From NCBI GenBank assembly GCA_012521315.1, contig JAAYMP010000217.1, positions 1-6,915 on the forward strand: 6,915 nt of DNA, in the 5' to 3' direction. This DNA is from Bacillota bacterium (lineage in GTDB: Bacteria > Bacillota > UBA4882 > UBA10575). The translations under genes and the position numbers were made by a program. Shown in pieces: positions 1-4,905 of this stretch (positions within the stretch are counted from its first letter, which is position 1; every line of letters begins with the position of its first letter). The notes below the pieces were generated by a model. It did no database searches, had not been told where the DNA came from, and saw only the letters and a list, made by a program, of their open reading frames with translations.

Positions 1-125
1 GCAAGGAGAAGGGCGAGAAGTATTTTGCGAAGGCCGGTCAAGCCTTGGCCAACTTCCTCGAGGAGGTCAAGAAGTTCAAGATCGTGGTGCCCGACGAAAA
101 ACGGTCCTTTACCAACAGGGCTTAA
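1..125 (+). CDS. 3' end of an unidentified protein (last 40 residues)
   Basis: An open frame enters from the left edge (first whole codon at base 3) and ends at TAA 123-125. The visible 40 residues are a lysine/glutamate-rich amphipathic helix (about KYFAKAGQALANFLEEVKKF) followed by a short tail ending FTNRA. The alternating charged/hydrophobic pattern and codon use look like real coding sequence. Too little remains to name the family; a C-terminal helix of this kind is found in creatininase-family amidohydrolases among others, but that is only a guess. It lies 75 bases upstream of the transketolase-like remnant on the same strand, so it is probably the preceding gene of the same operon. Confidence 0.6.
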   Translation, partial: KEKGEKYFAKAGQALANFLEEVKKFKIVVPDEKRSFTNRA

Positions 126-145
126 GCCAGTCCAGTTAATTATGG

Positions 146-173
146 GGAGAGCTGCGCCTAAAGGCAGCTCTCC
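146..173 (+). repeat. Perfect 10-bp inverted repeat (RNA hairpin) in the gap after the first gene
   Basis: GGAGAGCTGC (146-155) is exactly complementary to GCAGCTCTCC (164-173), with an 8-base loop GCCTAAAG. It lies 20 bases after the first stop codon and 27 bases before the next start. No T-run follows (the next bases are TGCTCGCAC), so it is not a standard intrinsic terminator. It may be an mRNA-stabilising or processing hairpin, or a partial attenuator between operon genes. Confidence 0.55.
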
Positions 174-200
174 TGCTCGCACAAGAGGGGGGGTACGCCA

Positions 201-296
201 ATGGCGATCGATTTAACCAGTAACCTTTCGATGAGAAAAGCCTTTAGCGAAGCGATTACCGAATTTGGCCTCAAGGATGAACGGGTCTTTTCGGTG
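201..296 (+). pseudogene. 5' fragment of the transketolase C-terminal subunit gene, fused in frame to an rpiB remnant
   Basis: ATG 201 follows a purine-rich ribosome binding site (GAGGGGGGG, 185-193). The first 32 residues (MAIDLTSNLSMRKAFSEAIT..., then DERVFSV) resemble the start of the C-terminal subunit of split transketolases, which typically open with a SMR-x-AF-x-EA-L helix followed by a strand. In that family the strand runs on into the pyrimidine-binding domain with its catalytic GIAEQ glutamate, about 310 residues in total. Here the similarity stops after about residue 32 and the next codons belong to a different family. Nothing catalytic is left, so this is a relic or an assembly chimera. 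The matching N-terminal subunit is intact at 1553-2389. The assignment rests on a short stretch and is moderately secure. Confidence 0.6.
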
Positions 297-525
297 GCGA
301 TCCCCGGTGTGCGGGCGGCCACCTGTCATGATGTTTATTCGGCCGAACGGGCGCGCAAAAGCAATAACGCCTGCCCAGATTATTACCTTTGGCGCGCAGG
401 TGATTGGGAATGTCCTGGCGACGAAATTATTGGATGTCTGGCTGGATTCCGAGTTCGCCGGCGGCCGTTCCAAGCCGAAAGTGGATTTAATCGACGAAAT
501 CGACCGGGAGTTTCGCAAGCGCTAA
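297..525 (+). pseudogene. rpiB: 3' half of an RpiB/LacA/LacB-type sugar-phosphate isomerase gene, frameshifted
   Basis: From IPGVRAATCHDVYSAERAR onward the reading matches the family's conserved core (typically NKVPGIRAA-HD-FSA-x-x-R-x-HNNAN). After AAT AAC GCC (363-371) the match continues only in another frame, starting at CAG 376: QIITFGAQVIG, then LLDVWLDSEFAGGRS and DEIDREFRKR, ending at TAA 523-525. Bases 372-375 (TGCC), or one C of the CCC at 374-376, are therefore extra. The family's N-terminal half of about 80 residues, including the start and the catalytic Cys/Thr region, is absent and is replaced by the transketolase-like start. RpiB-type enzymes interconvert aldose and ketose phosphates (ribose-5-P/ribulose-5-P or tetrose analogues). 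The natural C-terminus sits 24 bases before the PHP gene, so rpiB was probably a normal member of this operon. Confidence 0.75.
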
Positions 526-534
526 CGGTCAAAA

Positions 535-541
535 AAGGAGG
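535..541 (+). promoter_or_regulatory. Strong ribosome binding site fixing the PHP gene start
   Basis: AAGGAGG at 535-541 lies 8 bases before ATG 550. This makes 550 the clear start of the phosphoesterase gene even though it sits only 24 bases after the rpiB-remnant stop. Confidence 0.8.
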
Positions 542-549
542 GTTGTTTA

Positions 550-1521
550 ATGAAAAGCGGACGACCAGTAAGGTACGAATGTGATCTGCATTGTCATACC
601 AACCGTTCCGATGGAAACAACACTCCAAAGGATTTAATTGACCGGGCTGCGCGTTTGGGGATGAAGGCCATCGCCATTACCGACCATGATATTGTTCCTC
701 CGGAGACGGTGACGGTGAACGGCCAAACGGTTGAGATCTCTTCCTATGCCAAGCAGAAAGGCTTGGTTCTACTGCGGGGGTACGAATTCTCGACCGATAC
801 TTATGTCAACGACGTCCATATTCTCGGCTATGAGCTGGACTGGTCAAATCCGGCGGTGCAGGCGGAGATGGAACGGGCCCGCCTCAGTAAGAGCGAGGCC
901 TACCGCAAACTCTGTGTGATTTTGACCGGGAAAGGGATGCCCATCGACTATGATGAGGAGATCCTCCGTTACCGGGACGCGCACGGTGTCGTCCGCGAAC
1001 GGGACCCCGAAGAAGTACAAAGAAAGTTTATCTTTGAAAAGATGGCGGAGAAAGGTTACGCCGAAAGCTGGGGTGCTGCCAAGATTATGGTTCAGAATGA
1101 CACGGAGCTTGATGTCCGCCGCGAAAAAATTGATCCGCTTCGTGCCATTGAATTAATCCACGCCTGCGGGGGGCTGGCTTTCTTGGCCCACCCCTATCTC
1201 ATCGACGAGGTGGTTGAAGCGCCCGGTTTAGGTAAAATGACCAGGTTTGAGTATATCGAGCGTTTAATCGCGCACGGACTGGACGGGATTGAAGCCAGGT
1301 ATACTTACAATAAAACCAGCTATAAAGGGCATAATACCGTCGAAGAAATTGAACAGGAAATCAAGGCCAGATATGGAAACCGGCTCTATCTTTCCGGCGG
1401 GTCGGACTACCACGGCAGTAAACCGGGGACGGTCGATCCGCGGGAGATTGGGGAGGCCGGCATCGGTTACGAGGAGTTTTGCCGGATTTTTTCGCCTCTT
1501 TTGGAGAAAGGGGCCAGGTGA
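550..1521 (+). CDS. PHP-domain metal-dependent phosphoesterase
   Basis: The 323-residue protein carries the full set of PHP motifs: DLHCHTNRSDG near residue 12 (H14, H16, D21), AITDHD (D45, H46), GYEFST (E79), AHPY (H214) and GGSDYHG (D286, H288). These form the trinuclear metal site of PHP phosphatases. Close relatives include 3',5'-nucleoside bisphosphate phosphatases/RNase AM (YciV/TrpH type) and other small-molecule phosphoesterases. A segment of roughly 80 residues (about 105-190), probably helical, lies between the third and fourth motifs, where this subgroup usually carries an insertion. There is no signal peptide, so it is cytoplasmic. It lies 24 bases after the rpiB remnant and 31 bases before the transketolase subunit, so the context suggests a sugar-phosphate or related phosphate ester. 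Substrate is inferred from neighbours only; the fold and metal site are secure. Confidence 0.9.
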   Translation: MKSGRPVRYECDLHCHTNRSDGNNTPKDLIDRAARLGMKAIAITDHDIVPPETVTVNGQTVEISSYAKQKGLVLLRGYEFSTDTYVNDVHILGYELDWSNPAVQAEMERARLSKSEAYRKLCVILTGKGMPIDYDEEILRYRDAHGVVRERDPEEVQRKFIFEKMAEKGYAESWGAAKIMVQNDTELDVRREKIDPLRAIELIHACGGLAFLAHPYLIDEVVEAPGLGKMTRFEYIERLIAHGLDGIEARYTYNKTSYKGHNTVEEIEQEIKARYGNRLYLSGGSDYHGSKPGTVDPREIGEAGIGYEEFCRIFSPLLEKGAR

Positions 1522-1539
1522 TTTTGGACCGACACAAAC

Positions 1540-1546
1540 GGGAGGG
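1540..1546 (+). promoter_or_regulatory. Ribosome binding site deciding the transketolase subunit start
   Basis: GGGAGGG at 1540-1546 precedes ATG 1553 by 6 bases. The frame is open upstream into the PHP gene, but those upstream starts lack family similarity. Starting at 1553 gives a 278-residue protein, the usual length for this subunit. Confidence 0.75.
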
Positions 1547-1552
1547 TTGCCA

Positions 1553-2389
1553 ATGTTAGCAGCGGAAGAATTGGATCGCTTGCAGGCGGGAGCAGCCGAG
1601 GTGCGGAAAGCGGCGATCAAGATGGCCACCAGGGCGGGAACCGGGCATCTGGGACCGGCTTTAGGGATTACTGATGTTATGTGGGTCTTGTACTCCCGTC
1701 ACCTGAGATATGACCCGCAGAATCCTTCCTGGCCGGATCGGGACCGTTTGATTTTAAGTAAAGGCCACAGTTGTCTGGCTTTATATGCCGTTTTGGCCAA
1801 AAAAGGCTTTTTCGATGAGGAGCTTTTAAAGACTTACTGTCGCCGGTTGGAAACAAGGCTCGGCGGTCATCCCGAACGGGAACTTCCGGGGGTCGAGGCC
1901 AATACGGGCTCCTTGGGGCATGGTTTCAATATCGGGATCGGGATGGCACTGGCGGCCAAGGCCGACCGGAAGGATTACAAAGTTTATGCCATCTTGGGTG
2001 ACGGGGAGACCCAGGAAGGTTCGATCTGGGAAGGAGCCATGTCGGCAGCCCATTTCAGGTTGGACAACCTAATCGCGATTGTGGACCGGAACAATCTACA
2101 AGTCAGCAACTTTGTGGACAAAGTGATGAACATCGAGCCGTTGGCCGAGAAATGGGCCAGTTTCGGTTGGGGGGTGCGCGAGATTGACGGCCATGACTAT
2201 CAACAGATTGATGAAGCGCTGAGCGCCGTCCCGTTTATCCCCGGTAAACCTTCGGTGATCATTGCCAAGACTATAAAGGGCAAGGGCTTACCGATTGCCG
2301 AAAACAAAGTGGAGTGGCACCATAAGGTTCCGACGCGCGAAGAGTACCAGGAGTTGGATAAACTATTGGGTTTAGGTAGTTTAGAATAA
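1553..2389 (+). CDS. Transketolase, N-terminal (TPP diphosphate-binding) subunit
   Basis: The 278 residues match the N-terminal half of split transketolases. Visible motifs are GTGHLGPALG (H32), LSKGHS (K70, H72), GSLGHG (119-124, H123) and the thiamine-diphosphate/Mg motif GDGETQEG (149-156) leading to DRNNLQ (178-183). The GDG and NN pair binds Mg-diphosphate. GHLGPALG and GSLGHG differ slightly from the classical GHxGxSLS and GSLGQG patterns. A complete enzyme moves two-carbon ketol units between sugar phosphates and needs the C-terminal pyrimidine-domain subunit supplying the GIAEQ glutamate. That gene usually follows directly; here a transaldolase-family gene comes next, 20 bases downstream, and only the start of a C-subunit is seen at 201-296. 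Family identity is secure. Whether a working enzyme is made depends on a partner outside the window or on the damage upstream being artefactual. Confidence 0.93.
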   Translation: MLAAEELDRLQAGAAEVRKAAIKMATRAGTGHLGPALGITDVMWVLYSRHLRYDPQNPSWPDRDRLILSKGHSCLALYAVLAKKGFFDEELLKTYCRRLETRLGGHPERELPGVEANTGSLGHGFNIGIGMALAAKADRKDYKVYAILGDGETQEGSIWEGAMSAAHFRLDNLIAIVDRNNLQVSNFVDKVMNIEPLAEKWASFGWGVREIDGHDYQQIDEALSAVPFIPGKPSVIIAKTIKGKGLPIAENKVEWHHKVPTREEYQELDKLLGLGSLE

Positions 2390-2396
2390 GTAGATG

Positions 2397-2402
2397 AGGA
2401 GG
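2397..2402 (+). promoter_or_regulatory. Ribosome binding site choosing ATG 2410 over ATG 2404
   Basis: AGGAGG at 2397-2402 is 1 base from ATG 2404 but 7 bases from ATG 2410. Only the second spacing is normal, so the downstream gene most likely begins MSFDKSPLE at 2410. Confidence 0.75.
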
Positions 2403-2409
2403 AATGATC

Positions 2410-3594
2410 ATGTCCTTTGACAAAAGCCCTCTCGAGCGTTTACAGGCGATCAACGATGAGTTCGAAGTTTGGTGGGATGCCTCGCCCCTGGCTTATCCGG
2501 CTTGGAAAGAGAAGTTTTTAAACGAGCTTCCGGCCGAGAAAAGAAAGAAATTCGCCGGGTGGCTGGAGAAGCTCTACAATGAGAAAAAACCGGAAGATTC
2601 CTTGTTCCGCGGGGTGACCACCAACCCCCGTATCACCCGGGAAACGCTGGACTGGATTCCGGAGACCTGCAAACCTTGGATTAAGGAGATTAAAAAGCAA
2701 CACCCCGGGGCTTCCTTGGAAGAACAGGCCTGGATGACCTACACCAAGATCACGGCCGAGGGCGTGAAGAAATACCTGCCCATCTTCGAGCACTCCAACT
2801 ACAAATACGGCCATGTGAGCGCCCAGGTCGATCCCAGACTGATTACGGATACCAGGGAGATGTTGCGACAGGGAATCGGCCTTAAGGCCCTGTCCCCCAA
2901 TATTATGGTGAAATCGCCCGCCACCAAACAGGGAATTTACAACATTATGCTCCTGACGGCGGTGGGGGTCCCAACCAACGCCACCGTTTGCTTTACCGTG
3001 CCTCAGATCCTGGCGGTGGCCGAAGCGGTGCGGGTTGGGAAAGAGATTGGACAGGCAAACGGGGTTGACTATTCCCAATGGCGCTCGGTGATCACCATGA
3101 TGCTGGGCCGCTTCGAAGAAGCAAAAGAGTTTAAAGAACAAGCCGCAGCGGTCGGGGTCGACCTGGACGATTTGGCTATTCGCCACTGGGCCGGTTTGGC
3201 CGTTTGCAAAAAAGCCCTCCGTATCCTTAAGCAACAAGGCTATGAGAGCAAACTGCTGCTTTGTTCGGCCCGGCCCGGTCCGACGATTGACAATAAAGTC
3301 AAGGTTTGGCATATCGAGAAGATGGCCGGCGAACCCATCGTCTATACGATGAATCCGGATATGATCGCCACTTTCCTGAAACTGTATGAAGATGAGCCGC
3401 TGGAGAACCATCAAGGTGAGGATATTCCGGATGACATTTTGGCCCAGTTGATCAAGGTTCCTTACTTCCGGCAAGGTTACGATGGCTACGGTCTTGCGGC
3501 TGACGAATTTGTGAACTATCCGCCCGCCGTTACGACGGCGAAAGGCTTTGCCGGGGATATGCGCCTGTTGGAAGAGTTTGTGGAAAAGGTTTGA
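2410..3594 (+). CDS. Divergent transaldolase/aldolase-family protein
   Basis: The 394-residue protein has the transaldolase-family TIM-barrel landmarks in order: GVTTNPRIT (N72), VSAQVDPRL (136-144), NIMVKSPATKQG with the Schiff-base lysine K168, NATVCFT (T192) and MMLGR (230-234). Family members form a Lys Schiff base with a ketose phosphate and transfer or release dihydroxyacetone. Aligned by motif to E. coli TalB, the lysine and the water-binding Thr are kept, but the general-acid Glu (STEVDARL) is Gln139 here and the Phe of SPFVGR is Met231. Gln at the first position is seen in fructose-6-phosphate aldolases, so aldolase rather than transferase activity is possible. It is longer than canonical enzymes (about 220 to 320 residues), with a C-terminal extension beyond about residue 300. 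It follows the transketolase subunit by 20 bases. Family is secure; the reaction is not. Confidence 0.88.
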   Translation: MSFDKSPLERLQAINDEFEVWWDASPLAYPAWKEKFLNELPAEKRKKFAGWLEKLYNEKKPEDSLFRGVTTNPRITRETLDWIPETCKPWIKEIKKQHPGASLEEQAWMTYTKITAEGVKKYLPIFEHSNYKYGHVSAQVDPRLITDTREMLRQGIGLKALSPNIMVKSPATKQGIYNIMLLTAVGVPTNATVCFTVPQILAVAEAVRVGKEIGQANGVDYSQWRSVITMMLGRFEEAKEFKEQAAAVGVDLDDLAIRHWAGLAVCKKALRILKQQGYESKLLLCSARPGPTIDNKVKVWHIEKMAGEPIVYTMNPDMIATFLKLYEDEPLENHQGEDIPDDILAQLIKVPYFRQGYDGYGLAADEFVNYPPAVTTAKGFAGDMRLLEEFVEKV

Positions 3595-3606
3595 GCGACC
3601 GTAAAT

Positions 3607-3656
3607 ACCGGTTCGTCCTCAAGCTTTGCGCAATCTTTAGCCGAAAAGCAACCGGT
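3607..3656 (+). repeat. Two-segment inverted repeat (stem-loop) at the start of the intergenic region
   Basis: ACCGGTT (3607-3613) is complementary to AACCGGT (3650-3656). Directly inside it, GCTTT (3623-3627) pairs with AAAGC (3645-3649). The result is a stacked stem with a 9-base bulge on the 5' side and a 17-base loop. It begins 12 bases after the transaldolase-family stop. TTTT at 3656-3659 overlaps the end of the outer arm, but this run is too short for a convincing intrinsic terminator. It could be an mRNA processing or stability element. Confidence 0.4.
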
Positions 3657-3680
3657 TTTGACCCTTCCGGGATGGTAAAG

Positions 3681-3723
3681 CTTATGGCGTTGTCGCCGTT
3701 GTCCGGTGTGACAATGCCATAAG
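3681..3723 (+). repeat. 14-bp near-perfect inverted repeat (long hairpin) upstream of the aldolase gene
   Basis: CTTATGGCGTTGTC (3681-3694) pairs with GACAATGCCATAAG (3710-3723), with 13 Watson-Crick pairs and one G-U pair in RNA. Inside the loop, CCG (3696-3698) can pair with CGG (3704-3706), extending the stem. It sits 42 bases before the aldolase ATG in a 171-base gap that has no gene of its own (3595-3765). No T-run follows, so it is not a typical terminator. The near symmetry fits an operator for a dimeric regulator, an RNA stability element that sets different expression of the two flanking genes, or a dispersed intergenic repeat. Confidence 0.6.
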
Positions 3724-3765
3724 TCCGACCCGCAAACGTGCGATCTAAGATAAGGAAGTGAGATC

Positions 3766-4680
3766 ATGCCTTTAGTTACCACCAAGGGTATGTTATTGGA
3801 TGCCCGGCAGAGAGGTTACGCGGTTGGCGCTTTTAACGCCAATAATCTGGAGATGGCGCAGGGTATTGTGATGGCGGCGGAGAAAGAGGAGGCACCGGTG
3901 ATTGTCCAGGTCAGCCAGGGTGGCGCCGAACATGGCGGCCTGGAGGAGATGGCGGCGGTCGTCAAGAGTTTGGCCGCCAGGGCTTCCGTGCCGGTGGCTT
4001 TGCATCTGGACCACGGGGTCGACTTTGTTTACAACATCCGCTGTCTCCGGGCCGGGTTCACCTCCTTGATGTATGACGGTTCCAAGTTGGAGTTTGCCGA
4101 GAACGTGCGGATTACCCGGGAAGTGGTGAAAGCGGCACATGCCGTTGGGGTTCCGGTGGAAGCCGAGTTGGGGCGCGTTCCAAAGGACCCGACCGAGATT
4201 ACGCTGGAAGATCTGAAAGAATACATGACCAGACCCGAGGAAGCGGCGGCCTTTGTGGAACAGACCAACGTGGATGCGCTGGCGATCGCGGTGGGTAATA
4301 TGCACCAAATGAAGATCAAAGAGGCCAAGATCGATCTTGACCGCATCAAAGCCATCCGGGAGCGGATTGTGGTACCGTTGGTCCTGCACGGCGCCTCCGG
4401 CGTTCCCGATGAAGCCGTGGTCGCCGCGATTAAGGCGGGGATCTGCAAGATTAATATCCATACCCAACTGAATAAGAGTTTTACCGAGGGGATTCACCAG
4501 GTGTTTACAGCGGATCCGAAAACCGTCGATGTCCGTAAATACTTGGGGAAAGCCCGGGAAGCCCTCGTGGAAGAGGTGCGCGCCAAGATCCGGCTGTTCG
4601 GGGCCAACGGAAAAGCCCCCGGCGTGCCCGAAGTTCCCGTCCAACCGGAAGCCTTCGTCCAACAAGATATTGTGGAGTAA
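3766..4680 (+). CDS. fba: Class II (zinc) fructose-bisphosphate/tagatose-bisphosphate aldolase family protein
   Basis: The 304-residue protein begins at ATG 3766 after AAGGAAG (3752-3758). It shows the class II aldolase pattern: GAFNANNLEM (21-30), LHLDHG with catalytic D82 and zinc ligand H83, YDGSKLEF, VEAELG, H180 in VGNMHQMK and H208 in LHGASG, then KINIHTQLN for phosphate binding. The D82/H83/H180/H208 spacing matches the KbaY/GatY/short-FBA type. These enzymes cleave ketose-1,6-bisphosphates into dihydroxyacetone phosphate and glyceraldehyde-3-phosphate. Two usually conserved loops differ: GNMHQ stands where GTxHG is typical, and the tail runs about 20 residues beyond the family's usual end (GKAPGVPEVPVQPE and onward). 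It is the last gene of the operon before the terminator. Fructose versus tagatose or sedoheptulose bisphosphate cannot be told from sequence. Confidence 0.93.
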   Translation: MPLVTTKGMLLDARQRGYAVGAFNANNLEMAQGIVMAAEKEEAPVIVQVSQGGAEHGGLEEMAAVVKSLAARASVPVALHLDHGVDFVYNIRCLRAGFTSLMYDGSKLEFAENVRITREVVKAAHAVGVPVEAELGRVPKDPTEITLEDLKEYMTRPEEAAAFVEQTNVDALAIAVGNMHQMKIKEAKIDLDRIKAIRERIVVPLVLHGASGVPDEAVVAAIKAGICKINIHTQLNKSFTEGIHQVFTADPKTVDVRKYLGKAREALVEEVRAKIRLFGANGKAPGVPEVPVQPEAFVQQDIVE

Positions 4681-4756
4681 GCCAGGCTTAGAACAAACCC
4701 ATTTTGGACGAGAAAAGGTCAGTAAAGGCAAGAAGATTTTGGAAAAGGTAATTGTG

Positions 4757-4784
4757 AAAAAACCCGCCCTGCGGCGGGTTTTTT
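4757..4784 (+). terminator. Intrinsic terminator closing the sugar-phosphate operon
   Basis: AAAAAACCCGCC (4757-4768) pairs perfectly with GGCGGGTTTTTT (4773-4784) around a CTGC loop. It is a GC-rich stem followed by six Ts, 76 bases after the aldolase stop. The symmetrical A- and T-runs mean it could stop transcription from either side. The 76 bases between the aldolase stop and the stem show no gene. Confidence 0.92.
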
Positions 4785-4807
4785 CATGGGATCGGCGGAT
4801 GGAAGGA

Positions 4808-4834
4808 TTGGCCCGCCGGACCGGCCCGCATAAT
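4808..4834 (+). promoter_or_regulatory. Weak sigma-A-type promoter candidate for the downstream unit
   Basis: TTGGCC (4808-4813) and CATAAT (4829-4834) resemble -35 and -10 boxes, with a 15-base spacer that is shorter than the ideal 17. It is the best match between the terminator and the next gene, where a promoter is expected. The GC-rich spacer contains the palindrome GCCGGACCGGC (4816-4826). An RNA starting here would have a leader of about 65 bases. Confidence 0.25.
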
Positions 4835-4892
4835 CTAAAGGAGGGAATAACAGGAAAAGATAGAAGATAATAGTAAGTTATCGCGGCGCAAG

Positions 4893-4902
4893 CGGGGGTG
4901 GT
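4893..4902 (+). promoter_or_regulatory. Ribosome binding site supporting a TTG start
   Basis: CGGGGGTGGT (4893-4902) matches 7 of 10 bases of AGGAGGTGAT and sits just before TTG 4906. No other ATG, GTG or TTG lies in frame between the upstream stop (TAG 4861) and 4906, and starting there gives a complete signal peptide, so TTG is the likely start. Confidence 0.6.
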
Positions 4903-4905
4903 GTT

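Noticed and set aside
25..216. Arg/Ser-rich frame starting at base 25
   Set aside because: It is out of frame with the better-supported tail ending at 125 and has low-complexity, shadow-like composition.
1289..1552. An 88-residue N-terminal extension of the transketolase subunit into the PHP gene
   Set aside because: The frame is open, but it overlaps the conserved end of the PHP protein, has no family similarity, and a proper ribosome binding site precedes ATG 1553.
2518..3474. Long open frame on the minus strand opposite the transaldolase-family gene (318 codons)
   Set aside because: It is antisense to a gene with clear family motifs, has no recognisable domain, and its composition follows the codon bias of the opposite strand.
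3658..3687. TTGACC with TTATGG as a promoter for the aldolase gene
   Set aside because: The -35 is fair but the -10 is poor and falls inside the hairpin arm; too weak to list as a feature.
3793..4731. Long open frame on the minus strand opposite the aldolase gene (312 codons)
   Set aside because: It is a shadow of the class II aldolase coding bias; its His- and Gly-rich translation shows no family pattern.
4529..4870. Frame running from inside the aldolase gene across the terminator
   Set aside because: It overlaps the aldolase in another frame, reads through a strong intrinsic terminator and shows no domain.
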